NCBI GenBank assembly: GCA_051453625.1
Contig: JBOZIK010000001.1
Location: 14,310,464 to 14,374,463, forward strand
Source of the DNA: Welwitschia mirabilis
Lineage: Eukaryota > Gnetophyta > Gnetopsida > Welwitschiales
Reading direction: 5' to 3'
Length of the DNA: 64,000 bases
Shown piece after piece: positions 21,400-34,149 of this stretch. Numbering within the stretch: position 1 is the stretch's first letter; every line of letters starts with the position of its first letter. The notes beneath the pieces were generated by a model. It was not told the origin of the DNA. It was given only the letters and a program-made list of their open reading frames with translations, and did not search any database. The translations under genes were made by a program, and so were the position numbers.

Positions 21400-23040
21400 T
21401 AAATTTTTTGTCCTTTTTCTTTTTAATAAAATCTTGGATGATGTGTTTTAGATAGAAAAGGTTCTTAGTATGATGCCTAATAACCTTATGATATTTATAG
21501 TATTTTGATTTATTTATCCTTTTTTTATATGCATTAGGCTTCTTTTTTTAGTTAGAAACAATTAAATTTCCCCATTTTATTTAATAATGTTGATAGAATT
21601 TGAATCATGGTGATGCTTAATTTTATGAAATTTCTCCTAGACTACATGATTGAAGTTTGGTTTTAATACTTATTTTGGATTTGGTTTTAAGGTATGTATG
21701 TCCACTATTGCATTTGTTATGATGGTAGAAGTTGCGCTTATTATAGTGAATGGTAATGCATTTGTAATAATCTAGTTAAGGTGAATAGGCTAATAAGGTA
21801 AAAGAAACTTAAGATGCCATTGGTTCCATCATTAAATTGCACATTTCTTAGGATGAGTAAATATATTGTGTTGATTTATTAATGATAGAAACATTATTTG
21901 AATTGCATTTACTATTATTTTTCTCTCTCTTATATGGTTCTGTTTATGATGTTTTGGCATATTTTATGAATTCCTTTTCTTTTCCTATAACTTCAATTCT
22001 CTCATATAAGGTGATTGCATATTTAAAGTTCTCAAAAATTACATTCTTACATGCTTGGATATGTATGGGTTACATACCTTGATAAAAAGATATGTCATGT
22101 CAAATCTATAATTGAAGTTAGTAATTATAATGTAATGAATCTCTATTGGTATGTAGACCCATCTCATTAGACTACCATTCCATTGTGGTTAGAGTGTCTA
22201 AGATCATGCATTTTGAGATGTTAAATAAGTAATATTAAATAAGCATTTCTAAAAATTATTTAAACTTGTAATAGAATGATTGAATATTTGGTAATATCAC
22301 TCGAGGGCTTATCTCTTCAATGAGTGAAATAATAGGTGGCAAGCATTGTTATAATTAACATTATACATATGATAGATGTGGTTGTAGTTCCTATCATGCA
22401 TGATTAGGTCTTCTATGCTAGTGAATTTTTTAAAGTTAAACATTTCATTCACTTCAAGAATCTTATGAGAGATAAAGTGATGAATTAGGGTGTCATCAGA
22501 GTTAAAGTCTAAATAGTTCTTTTTGCTTTAAAGGCCTCATTTTAGATTGTGGATGGGCTCCCAAATAGTGGTTAGATCTAGTTGATTATGGGTTCTATTT
22601 TTGAATTGTCAATTTCTTGGTGGTGATGGGATTTTGATGGGGCTTTAGGATCGTCTTCATGAATCCACTCATTCATTCGTGTCTTCTTCGCCATTGCCCC
22701 TTTTAAGGAGAAGATTATTTTCATATGTTTTAGTTCTTTCTTAGCTTGTTATTCCTTACCTCTTTGATGCCATTATATAAATTTTCTTACTAGGGTGGGA
22801 AAGGTTTGGATCTCAATAGCTCTTATGATTTGTAATGGTATGAAGCTCATCCATGATAAGTTTAGATGGATCTTGTTGAATAAGGAGGTTATACACTTCC
22901 TTAGAAATGCCCTCCTTCATATCATGTGTTAACATTGGTATTATAGCTATTGTGGCCTAAGGTATGGTAGTGGAAGAGGTAAAGGTAAAGGCTAAATACA
23001 TGATTGAAAAATTCATAAGAGGGGTCCTCCTCCTAATGCT
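21400..23040 (-). pseudogene. gag: Tat-like gag remnant of element C
   Basis: Minus-strand gag. A start-like region near 23000 carries MNFSIMYLAFTFTSSTTIP. The middle part is hydrophilic (EGISKEVYNLLIQQDPSKL near 22900, MAKKTRMNEWIHEDDPKAPS near 22690). The capsid-like core lies at about 22470-22250: IEDLIMHDRNYNHI, then CHLLFHSLK, ALE, and SITSLNNF, matching the 'DP..HL...C..F..TLKG.A..W..LP..SI.SF..F' pattern of gypsy gag with Trp codons lost to stops. The C-terminal zinc-binding word of Tat gag lies at 21427-21511 (KYYKYHKVIRHHTKNLFYLK), where two expected Cys are Tyr and Leu. The gag is therefore nonfunctional. Confidence 0.65.
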
Positions 23041-24055
23041 AGACTATTTGTGAAAATTTTTATAAACTAAGATTTAGGTGTAATTTTGTTATTAAATGAT
23101 GTTTTATCTTTTATGTGTTATCAACTCTATTTGATTTAACATCCACCTTCTAGTTTTAAAATTTTTATGAAATATTTTCTAACTTAGGATAAGTGATTTG
23201 ATTTTTATGTTAATGTTTCTTTTTTTCATTAATCATAGCTATGATGTAGTGTGATAAATGATAAGAGGCTAAGTACTTTTTAACTTAATAAGGCTTAGAC
23301 TCTTATAAACTTACAATAGACCATGATGCTTCACAATATTAAATTTATTTGTAAAAATGACTTCAATGCAATGTCTTTTCCTTTTTTTTTAAAATAAATT
23401 TTGAAGATATTTTTATTAGCTTTGTTTTCTTTTTTTTTAATTTTTTTAAATAACTAAAAAGTGATTAGAATAATGGTAACTCTTAAACTAATAAAAGTAA
23501 ATGCTTCAACAGATGAATCTCTTTAATGTATTATGACCTTGCTTAGTAAGTTTTGAACTAAAATCATTTGGAAAGGGACAAAACCTTTTTTTCTATCTTT
23601 CTTAGTTCTACACAACCTAAGGTGATGTTTATGAATTAATTCATTCCTTTGAAAAAAAGGTGAGATTTAATTCATAATGTAGATTAACAATGATAATACT
23701 CAAATTATTCCCTATTTATCATATAGGAGGATGTAGTGCTAAATAAACAATACAATAAAAAATAATACTTTCTCAAATGATAATGTCTTGATACATGAGA
23801 GACACTAATTCATGCATGTAAGCCTAATCAAAAGAAATGGATGACTATATATGTACATTAATGATTATGATGTTAGCACTTAGTTATCAACAATCATATA
23901 AAAGCACAGATATAAAATGAAAATAATAATAATAATAATAAAAGAAAAGAATAAATTTTATACATAAATACTATATAATTTAAGATTTAAAATAATAAGT
24001 CTAATGATGATAGGCCAAATAGCTTATGATAATAAACTGATAAGGTTTTTGGATC
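23041..24055. other. AT-rich sequence, no gene; short AAT microsatellite
   Basis: No frame supported. It contains T-rich runs near 23380 and 23430, and an (AAT) run at about 23922-23940. The right end touches the LINE. Confidence 0.5.
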
Positions 24056-24059
24056 AAGA

Positions 24060-25850
24060 AAGGAGATAGGAATGATCTAAATAATTATAGAATGATAGTA
24101 ATAAGTAATGTTTTTACAAAGCTTTTTGACACACTTCTTAAATAGATCATTGATAATTGAATAGAATCAAATAATATCAAAACGATTTGCTAAGCAAGTT
24201 TTTATCAAAATCATTTACTATTGATCATTTTCTTAAGCTAGGCATTGCATATATTTTGGAAAAAATTTAAATAAAAATCTCTTTATTTGTTTTATTAATT
24301 TTTCTAAAAGCTTATGATTCAATGAATCATATAAAATTATGGATGTGGATAAATCATATTGGAATTTTTCTTGATCTTTTTACTACTATTCAGAGATTAT
24401 ATGAAGAGGTTATAATGGAAATAAAAGACTTTGATCAAAAAATGTTTTAAATTTTAGTCTATGATAGGAGTAAAATAGGGATGTTGTTTCTCTCCAACAA
24501 TATTTCCTCTCTTCATTGATGAGTTACAAGATTGACTCTACAAAGAACATAATCACTATGCTATAAAGATAGAATCATTAGTAGTCCAATTACTCCTTTA
24601 TGAAAATGATTTTGAAAATAGTTATGAAAAACATGCTTTTAAAATTAAAAATTTTGCTAATCCTTTAGTTTGATAGTAAATACAAAAAAAAACTAAATTG
24701 ATTATTTAAAGCATTAAGAACACCTAATTTATTTTTATATTTAGCTAAAAGAAAATTAAAATAGTAGAAGATTTTTAATAATTGGGGCTTTATTAATCTA
24801 ATAACTATAGATGGGACCAATGCATTAAAGAGAGAAGAGCATATGAAATTAAAGCTTTCTATGCTATAAAAAATAAATGTATTTCATTGCAGATTTGGTT
24901 TGGCAAGTTCACAAATATATTTTTAAATCCATTTTTTATTCCATTATTTTGTATGGATGCCTAGTTTGGGAGCTAGGTATAAGTAAAATAAATTAGAAAG
25001 ATATTGAGAGAGTGTAGAAACTGTGAATTTAAGGTAAAGATTCCTATGATGCTTTTAAAATATGATCTTTTAACCATTAAAGCTAAAGCCATGCATCAGC
25101 TTTGTGTGTAAACTTTAAAGCAAATAGAAGTAAAGTAATTAAAATTTTTAAGAGTAGTTCTTAAAGCTACAAAAATAAAGAATGATATTTTCTAGGAATG
25201 CAGTGTCTAAAAAAGCAGAATTTTCTTGGAAGAATGTCTAAACCAATTTCATTAAGATTCATAGTTTCATCAAGTAGCACATTCTAGTAAAATTATAGAC
25301 AAATGTCTAAGGTAAGAGAAAGTTTTATTTTGAGAATATTCATCATAATCAGATTGATTTACTAGTTTACTATCTCATAGCAAAATCCCAATTAAGATGC
25401 ATAGCCTTATTAGAAAAATTTAATTAAGTTCACATCATCTTAGAATCAAAAGTGGAAGATGGAATAGCATGCCTAAAGAAGAACAAACATGAANNNNNNN
25501 NNNNNNNNNNNNNNNNNNNNNNNNNNNNNNNNNNNNNNNNNNNNNNNNNNNNNNNNNNNNNNNNNNNNNNNNNNNNNNNNNNNNNNNNNNNNNCATGAAT
25601 ATTTTACAATCTATAAGCCCTTAAAGATTAAGAACATCTTTTACATTTTTGTATTACTACAAAACTTATAAGGAAAATAACATCAATACCACTATAAAAA
25701 ATCTCTTTGATTTTTTCATATTGCATCTCGTTGTTGTTGATTGCTTTATTAAATCTATCATTGTATTCCATGATATCATCATTTCATCTATCTAATAGAT
25801 CCTTTGGGTATTTAAATATAATAAAAATTGGTTTTAGCTTTAGGTTTTAA
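24060..25850 (+). pseudogene. LINE-type reverse transcriptase, copy 1
   Basis: Non-LTR retrotransposon ORF2 remnant lacking its front (no endonuclease seen). From about 24060 it reads GDRNDLNNYRMIVISNVFTK, matching the conserved 'P..YR.I...S...K' entry of LINE RTs. Then come motif A around 24290-24330 (LFICFINFSKAYDSMNHIKL, keeping the D of 'KAFD'), the QGC-LSP region near 24480-24510 in damaged form, a block ending HYAIKIESLVVQLLLYENDF near 24560-24615 where YADD has become YEND, and an ILYGCLVW word near 24950. The C-terminal region ends in GRWNSMPKEEQT (about 25455-25490), then a 100-N join and 250 bases matching copy 2. Frameshifts are common. The GRW / CX2C-like tail resembles a LINE group better known from lower plants and other eukaryotes; the clade is uncertain. 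Confidence 0.7.
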
Positions 25851-27631
25851 AAAAATAGCTAATTCAAGATAAACCTTTCTCATTAACCCCAAATACACAT
25901 TATTCATGGTACTAAGGGAGAATAAGATGTTCTTAAATATCGAGGGATGAAAATATCCTTAAAGGTTTTAGGCATGTAGGAAGGCTCTAAAATACATTCA
26001 GTAATATGTTTTACTATGTGTTTCTTTTGCATTTCTTGCACTTTATCTCTCTCTACATTGTAGAGTACTTCCATAATCATATTCATCCTAGTGATGTGCT
26101 TTTTCTAGTGATGATTTTTTCCTTACCTAGAAATGTTGGACCTTCTTTTGTATGCTCTCTAGTCTCTATTTTAGTTCTTATTGTTATTTTCTCTTACTAG
26201 GGGTTATCCTTTGAGTTGTTCTCCTCTCTTTTGATGTTTTCACTACTTACAAGGGTTTTTTCCCTCAACTTAGGATTTTTCCTTTGTAATTTTAATGCCT
26301 TCCCTCTATAATTTTTATTTGCCTTTTTGAAGTGAGTTTTTTTTAAAAGCATTATATTCTCTTTTAGGAGGCCACTTTTCTAAGAATCATTGAGTTTTAA
26401 AGAGGTAGTCGAAAAAATAAAGAGGTGATGAGGTAATTATCATTTTAGACAACAATGAGAACAAAAAGGTAATTGTTAACTTGAGTAGTGTGTAATGCAA
26501 AGGGAACATAAAAGCAAAAATCTATACATTGGAAAATGGACAGTAGAAAGAATTAGTAAAATGGATAGCACTAGAACAAAAAACTAAGAGAAATGTAAAG
26601 CTTTAAGTTATGGCTATTGTCATGTTTCATTAAAGGTTAAATGAGCACATCTAGCAGTAAGAAATTGATGTTTTAGTAGTAAGAGAGGTTGTAATTAGAT
26701 GGCATAACATAATGATTAAGTAGATAATCTAGTAGTAAGAAATCATAGGCAGCTGCTTATTTGAATTTTATGGTTAATTCTATTTAGTATCTTTTCTGTT
26801 ATAACATTAATTGATGTTATATGAAGGTGTTACATTTAATTTGATCTATGATTTTCCATCTATTATAGTGTTGAATGTCACATAATAAATCTTCTTTTTG
26901 TTATCTTACCACTCTCTATCTGTACATAGCCACCATGTCAAAATAGTCACTAACATATGATAGAGACTCAATAAAATATGGTAAGTACTCTATAAAACAT
27001 AGAAAAATATAGTACAAAACTTACCAAAAACACATAGGTGGTAGTGAAGAATGCATAGTTTATAGACATAGGATTTAATTTGGTAGTAAAGAAAACCCAA
27101 TTGATATTAAGAAAAAGGTCCTTAATAGTTAGCATGAACATGAATTCTTACATGAAGTGAGTTTTTTGGTAATACATGCTTAATAGTAATAGATTCACAT
27201 TGGCAAGGAAAGGTCTTAAAAGCACATGACTATATTATAATTCCATTTAAAACTATAAACATTTATGTCTAGCGGTGAAATAGGTTGCATTGATTAGGCA
27301 AAAATTATGGACCACTGTAACTGTCAAAGCTACTAAAGGCAAAGGTACTAACTAAGATGATATGGATAATGAAAGATGTCAACAGAATGTTAATGATGTG
27401 GAAAATGTAATAAAGACATCACACTAGAATAACTAGCTAATAATTTCTCCTTTTAACCACCAAGTTAATGGTATTTATGACTGATCTTACAAAAACCACT
27501 AAAATAGAAGCTCTTAAAACTAAGAATCATCACACAGCAAGGTGCTTTTTATCATGACACTAGTGGAGATATTACATGCTACATAATGGGTAATGAAATT
27601 AATGCTATATCTCATGGTTTAGTGTAATGAG
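25851..27631. other. Spacer between LINE copies, with a short minus-strand ORF
   Basis: Mostly AT-rich and unassigned. On the minus strand 26086-25904 encodes an intact 60-residue peptide, and the frame around it (up to about 26400) has Lys/Glu-rich composition (MEVLYNVERDKVQEMQKKH within it). It could be a gag or ORF1 fragment, but I recognise no family. A stretch at 26600-26760 repeats the words AGTAGTAAGA(A/G) several times. Confidence 0.35.
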
Positions 27632-27935
27632 AAAAATGGAATAGCATGCTCAAAGAAGAGCAAACATGCAAATTGTATAATCTAGAAGCTCGTGAAGATA
27701 AAAAACATGTTTTAATTATTTATACTATTACAAAACCTATAAGAAAAAAAATTCAATATTACTACAAGAGATTTCTTTTATTTTTTCATGTTACATCTAG
27801 TAGTTGTTGGTCAGTTTATTTAATCTATCTTTGTATTCCATTAATATGATTATTTCCTTTATGTAATAGATTCTTGAGTCTTTATACATAATGAAAATTT
27901 ATTTTTAGCTTCATTAAATGTTTATAACATAAATT
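27632..27935 (+). pseudogene. LINE C-terminal fragment, copy 2
   Basis: 5'-truncated second copy matching 25455-25850. It contains the open stretch WNSMLKEEQTCKLYNLEARE (27646 onward), which restores the Cys-containing tail lost in copy 1's gap, then DKKHVLI and a shared 200-base downstream part. 5' truncation is typical of LINE insertion. No poly-A tail is evident. Confidence 0.6.
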
Positions 27936-28084
27936 AAGAATGGACACGAGGTTGTACAACATTTAAAAAGGAAAACAACTTAAAAATGAATTACTAAAGT
28001 AATAGCATTACGGAGAGGATGAGACAATAAAGAGAAGTGATAAAGGAGTATGTGAAAATCCCATATTATAGTTAGTATTAATGT

Positions 28085-28390
28085 TTTGAAAATTTTGTAA
28101 AATTTAGCCTCTTGATATTAGATCAATAATAGCCTTAATGAACTTACAATCTACCATTACTCCTACAACATAAGGATAAACATCAAACTCCTAATATAAC
28201 TAGTAGTGCCTATGAGTCCTACCAATGCCATAAATGATTTTGCAAATATTCCTTTAAGATTTTATTTTATGCTTCATTATCCTATTAGAAGTCTAAAAAG
28301 TTGAATGATGGAATTAAAATTTTAGTTTTATGTGAGCTTAATAACATGAATAATAATAAATCAACCAAATAGTGAAATTACATTGTCATA
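28085..28390 (-). repeat. Dispersed repeat, copy 1 (matches 46390-46690)
   Basis: About 300 bases are shared with 46390-46690. Both hold TAGCCTCTT...TTAGATCA, TCTAC(C/T)A(T/G)TACTCCTA, and AAAAGTTGAATGATGGA in the same order. On the minus strand both give SIIQLF near one end and similar spacing of stops, so a decayed gag or leader of a gypsy element is likely. The element is not identified. Confidence 0.55.
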
Positions 28391-31250
28391 ACCCTAATAC
28401 ATGTTTTTCTAATCTCTTATAAAAAATATGTCAAAGTTGCATAACATGGAAAAATTACAAAATGAAAACATTCAAATATGATGTAAAACTTTGAAATTTC
28501 TAAACCAATTTTGAACTAATTTTACATAAATGAATGGATAAAAAAATGGAAGATAAAATATTAAGTGAAATTCCCATTCCACCTAATTAAATTTAACTTT
28601 TTTCTTAAAGTTAATAAAATGGAAATTAAAATATATACGGAAGAAAAATTATACAAAAATTTGAGATGGATGGCAATAAAAGGAAATTACTTCATTACTT
28701 TTGGCAAATTGTTACATTAAATATGAAGACATGTAAACTATGAAAAATGTAATATAGTACATCTAAAAAAGACATGAAGAAAATTACAACATGAAATAAA
28801 GTGGAGGAAATGTGCTAATAGAACTTCTATGAGAAACCATGATCTTAAGATTCTTTTTAATTCATCTTTATTCTTGGATATTGGTTTTTACTTCTTAGAG
28901 GTCATGTTCATTTTGTTCCAAAGTTTTACTATCCAATTATTATAAGATTTAGTCACCTATGCAAGAAACATTTTACTCGAAGTGGAAGAAGAATGAAGGA
29001 AGTATAGGAAGGACAAGGAGAAGGTACATGAGATGTTTCTTAAATGGACTCTTTACCCTTTATTCTAGTAAGGGAAGGAGAATAAGAAGAAAAAGGGCTT
29101 GAGCATGAGATGAAGAATGAATTTGATATGCTTCTTCTTGTTCTTCTTCTCATGCTTATTCTTTGAGTTCTCTTGTAATCCAATATTTATTCCTATACTT
29201 AGGTAATTTTTATAGGGGTAATGGTTTCTATGTAGGATCTATTCTAATTATTACATTTAATGGCTTAAGGGAGATCATTATGAATCAAATCTAAAACTAA
29301 AAATAAAAATAGTAGGTCTTTATTATTATCTACATGGATTGCTATAATTCTAAAAAAGAATTTGATCATGTTAAAATTTTTGCTATAGATTATTCTAATG
29401 ATGTCCAAATGAATACTGTAGGAATTAGTAACATGAGAGGTAGGCAATGTATCTATAACAATAAATATAAAGAGGACTAGTTGGATATTATGAAGTTATT
29501 TTTAAAGAAGTGCAACCTTTCTATTAGGGGCATATTCTGTGTTTAGAACTTCATAATAAAAAGCAAGGATCTTAGTAATCAAAAAGGTAAACTATTATTG
29601 TGGCTTACTCTAACAATGTCCTCTAGATCTACTAGAGTTTTAATAAAATAAGTATCATGAATAAAATAATTAATTAACCAAGTATCTCCCTCATTCACGG
29701 TGGCATTCTTGTAAAATTCAAGCTTTTTTTATTGTAGTTGTTCTTCTTCCTTTAAAAGATACTTCTAATTTCTATATTTAATCCTTTCTAGATAAAATGG
29801 TACATAAGGTGAGAGAAAAGAGGTGAAGATTCATTTTTTAATAAAATATCATTGTCTTCCACTCATGATTTCCTATAGATTACAGAATTAAAGAAAAAAT
29901 ATAAGAAAAGAATAGAAGTAAATAAAGATAATACTAGAGATAAGAAATGAAGGGGAAAAATAAAGAAACTGGAAAATAGTTTATTTCTAAAATAAAAATA
30001 GTAATTTCTAAAATAAAAATTACCATACCACAGAGTTAAAATAACAAAAAATGATATCTAGATACCATGGAAAGAAGCATGGAAGAAGTGCATAAACTTA
30101 CATGGTGGTACTAGTGAGGAAAGGTAGTGGCTAGCATTGACAAATTGTGATAGATAGATGTGAGTATCTAGCATGTATAAGAGGAAATCTTAGAGCTAAG
30201 GTGGATGTTATTATTAAGGTGAATTGGAGACTTTGAAATCTATCTTTTATAGAAATAATGTGTGAAATGCTAGCCATCATATGATTTTAGATGATTAATG
30301 GTTGAGATTAATTTTATCTAAATCAAATCTTAGATAGAGGGATTACACCATAAGAAACTTATGCATGCTTTCTAATCATTTTATCATAGGGGAAAAATAT
30401 GTATTTTATAACTTGAAATGGTAAATGAAAAAGAGAAAATGTAGTAAATAAAAATAAGAATGATGAATGCATGCATTTTATAAATAAAAGAGATTAATGA
30501 AATGTAGCTAATGGTTTTTTTTTAAATAGTTTTTTTTAATGTGGTGGACCTATTACAAAATCAAAGTAAAGTATTAATGAGTAAATTTATAACATTCAAG
30601 AGTAGTAAAAGGAATATCAAGTTTTAATTTAATAAATAAATTAGATCAATATATCTCTTTAATATTACCTTAATTTTATTCTAATTCCCTTCTATGTTTA
30701 TGAGTTTCTACTTCAAGCATTTGACCATATTGAGTATTCAATGTTATGGCATTTTTTTAATAGACTTAACATGTTATTCATAAAGAATTCAATGCTAAAT
30801 TTCTAGTAAGTGTTATCAGCTCCAATGTAGTTGAATGTGCCATAAATGAATCATTAAAGATGAATTCTTAGTAGGCATCCATAGCCTTGATATAGTTAAC
30901 TAAATCCAATAATAACAATCAAAATATGTTTACACTTCAAGAATTTCTATAAGATTTTTTATAAGCATAAGAGTGGCCATTGGCCCATTAGCCTACTTTG
31001 AAAAGTAATGTCATAACTTTAAATGCTTGAAATAAAGTAACAACATGGAAGTCGAGAAATAACCTTTTATCTTGGAATTTTTTATGTTAGAGAGCTCAGA
31101 TTACTACAAACTTTAAGAAATAACTCAAAAATAAAGATTAATTTCTCTTCAAGAGCAAGAATTTAAGGATATCTACTGAAACTCTAAAAAGAAAAATATC
31201 ACTTTATTATTGGATCCTTAAAAAAGGGCATTAATTAGAATCATTTAGTC
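28391..31250. other. AT-rich remnant left of element A, unresolved
   Basis: No frame I can defend. By position it should hold the 3' noncoding part and 3' LTR of element A (minus strand), but I find no copy of the 36627-37985 LTR here. Small open stretches near 29265-29447 (minus) have no recognisable content. Confidence 0.35.
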
Positions 31251-31259
31251 TTATGAACT

Positions 31260-32430
31260 GATAAGAAGATAAAAAGAGTGGATGAAAGGATTTTAGATAA
31301 TTACCATTTTGGTTTTATAGGAAAAAGATTCCATTTCGTAGTACTTGTTTTATTGTTTATGATCCTAGTCATCTAGAAATTAATTTTCTAAGGAAAAAAA
31401 TGCAATTTTGCATTGTATAATAGAATCAAATATCCTTACTAAAATGTCTTCTTATGGATATTTTAATCACAGAACTTTTTCATTTTATTTTTGTTACTTA
31501 TCATCTTTTTGTATTTATTATTGATAAGTCCATTTTATTCATTTAGCTAGATTTATCTATGCATTCTTACCATAACAAGGTCTAGATTCATGTGTTTTAT
31601 GGGTTAATTAGATTTGTGTTTAAGTTTTATAAGAAGATAACTAACTTTACCATAGACTATTCTAGAAAGTAAAATTCCTAATAGGGACCTTTTAGGTAAC
31701 TATATTATCTCATAAAATATCATTTAATTTGTAGTAATAATCTTTCCTTATTAAATGTGTCAGGTTTTACAAAATATTTCTAGCTTTTCTATTGATAACC
31801 TGAATTCATTCACTAGTTTGAAGATGATAAGAAGTAATAGCTTTAGCAAAAATCTTGTTTAAAATTCTATTATAAAATGGAAATCATCATTACTAATTAG
31901 GAATCTTGGATAACCTAAACTAGTTAAAATGTATTCCTTAAAAAGTTTCATTATTATTTAGGCATCATTATTTTTACAAGCATAAGCTTTAATCCACCAG
32001 ATAACATAGTTGATATAAACTAATATGTATTGATCTTTATTCAAAAAAGGATAATGGCCTTAAAAATGAATTCTCCAAGTATCAAATGATTAAACAATAA
32101 TAATGGAGATTAGTAACATCATGTGTTTCTTGATAATATTTCTAGGTTTTCTATGGTTATTACAAGATTTGTAATAAAGATAAGAGTCTCTAAAATTAAA
32201 AAGTTAATATAGTCCACATTGAGAAATGTTTGTGGTAGTTTTATTACCTAAAAGAATAGGCACCATAAGCCTTAGAATGATAAATATAAAAGATGTCATA
32301 AACTTTAAATTATGGGGATACATCTTCAAATAATTTGATTAAGAGAGTATTTAAAAAGATAAGGGTCATCCTAGAAGAAGTACTTTACTTGACTTAATAA
32401 TTTATTTCTCTTATTATAATTCCAATGAAA
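31260..32430 (-). pseudogene. Athila-type integrase of element A
   Basis: Minus-strand integrase in the correct order. The N-terminal part has NKTTTNISQCGLY and DSYLYYKSCNNHRKPRNIIK (about 32250-32140), equivalent to the zinc-binding half with its Cys pair damaged. The catalytic core has DTWRIHF at about 32080 (first catalytic Asp now His), YILVYI and WWIKAYACKNND (about 32020-31960), and ISNDDFHF at about 31900 (second catalytic Asp now Asn). It is followed by FKLVNEF in place of the usual 'PQT.GQ'. The C-terminal part has LLYNAKLHFFP near 31400, the family's 'LLYNSRL.LFPGKL' word. At least two frame changes and many stops. It could not have been active. Confidence 0.8.
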
Positions 32431-32990
32431 AAGGACAATTTTCAAGACCAAGTAATTAGCAATATTAGCATACCAGGAAGTTTTTGAAATGGAGAAAAGA
32501 TGGTCATCAATAAAAGAGTCATTAATAGTACCTAAATCATAGAAAACTCTTTGAGTAATTCTTTAAATATGAAAACTATGTTATCAAAATCCTTCTTATC
32601 TTTGATTTCCATGTCAAATTCTTATAATACTAGAACCCATATAATCAATTTAGTCTTAGAATTATTCTTAGCTAAAAAATATCTAATGGTTGAATGCTCA
32701 GTGTAAGCTATGGCCTTAAAGTTAAGAAGATATTTCCTAATTTTTTAAAAGAAAAAAAACTACAAATGGTTTTTAATTAGTAATAGTATAGTTTAGTTGG
32801 TTATCATTTAAGGTTTTACTAGAATAATGCATCACTATTGGCTTACTCTTAGCTCTTTCATCTAATATTGTATCAACATCATAATAACTAACATATCACT
32901 CATGGCTTTAAAAGGAAATTTCCACTTAGGTGATTGAATGATTAGTATTTTACTAAGTTTTATTTTAATATAATTAAATACTTATTAACA
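32431..32990 (-). pseudogene. Athila-type RNase H of element A
   Basis: It continues from RT on the minus strand: IIQSPKWKFPFKAMSD (about 32935-32890, the Asp of the first active-site word kept), then KPMVMHYSS-like text near 32840, AIAYTEHSTIRYFLAKNN (about 32715-32660, family 'VYTDHAAL..L..KKD'; the Asp here is Glu), LIIWVLVL and EFDMEIKDKKDF (about 32640-32590). The linker GTINDSFIDDHLFS (about 32530-32490) is a near-diagnostic Athila sequence. Broken by stops. Confidence 0.8.
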
Positions 32991-33019
32991 ATAACATATC
33001 CACTTAAAATAAGTACCAT

Positions 33020-33990
33020 TATTAAGAAGATCATAAGATGTTTGAATCTTTTACTGAAGTTTTGAATGAACCTCTCATAGTATCCTACATGTTCAACAAA
33101 AGACTAAATGTCTTTAAATTTTTAAGACATAAGAAGATGGATAATTAGTAAGACTTTTATAGGATATACTTTAATTTCTTCTATATAAGTATGATAATTT
33201 CTTTTTTAAATATGAAATGATGCTTTTCCCACTTCAAAATAAGGCATTTTTCCATGCATCTTACTAGAACAAACTTAAGGTAATAAAGGTATTGATCATA
33301 GAAAATTTCATAAATGGAAGATTAGTCCATGAAGATCTCCACATAAGATTCCAATAAGTTAGAAGATATACCAAGCATACAATGTTATAATGTAACATGA
33401 GCATCACAAAGATTGAATGACATATACTTGCATGCAAAAGTTCTATAAGAACAAGTNNNNNNNNNNNNNNNNNNNNNNNNNNNNNNNNNACCTACACAAT
33501 AAGAAATAAAAAGGTGCTTAGTAAGTTTTTCAAGAATTTTATTAGAAAATAAAAGAGGAAAATGGTCTATGCTAGTCATAACATTAAGCTTTAATTTATA
33601 ATTGATGCACCATCTCCACTTCATTGTAGGCCTAGTAAGAATAAGTTTATTAGGTTTATTAAACATCAAGGTCATTTTTAATTTCTTGACTATGGTTTAT
33701 ATTAGAATAATTCATTTTCTATAATAGATTATATAGATCATCCCATTGTCTAAAATCTTAATCACTTCATCATTGACTACCTCCTTTAAGGCTAAGCTGA
33801 TTGGTCTTTGGAAGTTAATGAATGATTTGGCATTCTTCTCAAGTTAGATATAATGCATGTAAGCACTTAGGCCAATGGCTTCATTATCTAAAGGTATTTA
33901 ATATAAGGCTTACTTATTCTTTTTTAGTAATTTTAACAAGGAATTCTCTTATAAAGTCCCTAAAGATAAGTTGATAATCATCCAAAAAAC
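33020..33990 (-). pseudogene. Athila-type reverse transcriptase of element A
   Basis: Minus-strand RT with a long readable stretch at 33675-33385, then less well preserved to about 33020. It has AIGLSAYMHYI (about 33880), the NFQRPISLALKEVVNDEVIK region (about 33815-33750), IKILDNGMIY, WRWCINYKLKLN (about 33615; family 'GWR.CIDYRKLN', with Asp to Asn), DHFPLLF (about 33560), and after a small N run RTFACKYMSFNLCDAHVTL (about 33450-33390; family 'GTFA...MPFGLCNAPATF'). VEIFMD is followed by a stop at about 33325, where the catalytic FMDD motif is expected. It ends with YYERFIQNFSKRFKHL (about 33070). Dead enzyme, but lineage assignment is firm. Confidence 0.85.
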
Positions 33991-34149
33991 TAAATTATTA
34001 TCTAAAAATGCATACTTAATGTTATTAGAAAGTGGTTTTAACTCAATAAAAGGATTAATGTACACATCGATGCTTGAATTATGTTTCATGAATGAGGAAA
34101 TAGTAAAAATGTTTTGAATAGTGAAAGGTAACTTAGAATTAAGAGATGC

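Noticed and set aside
23922-23940. AAT run as a possible functional repeat
   Set aside because: Short simple-sequence microsatellite in AT-rich DNA with no context.
26600-26760. Repeated AGTAGTAAGA words as a tandem array
   Set aside because: Only three or four imperfect copies at irregular spacing; not distinguishable from chance in AT-rich sequence.
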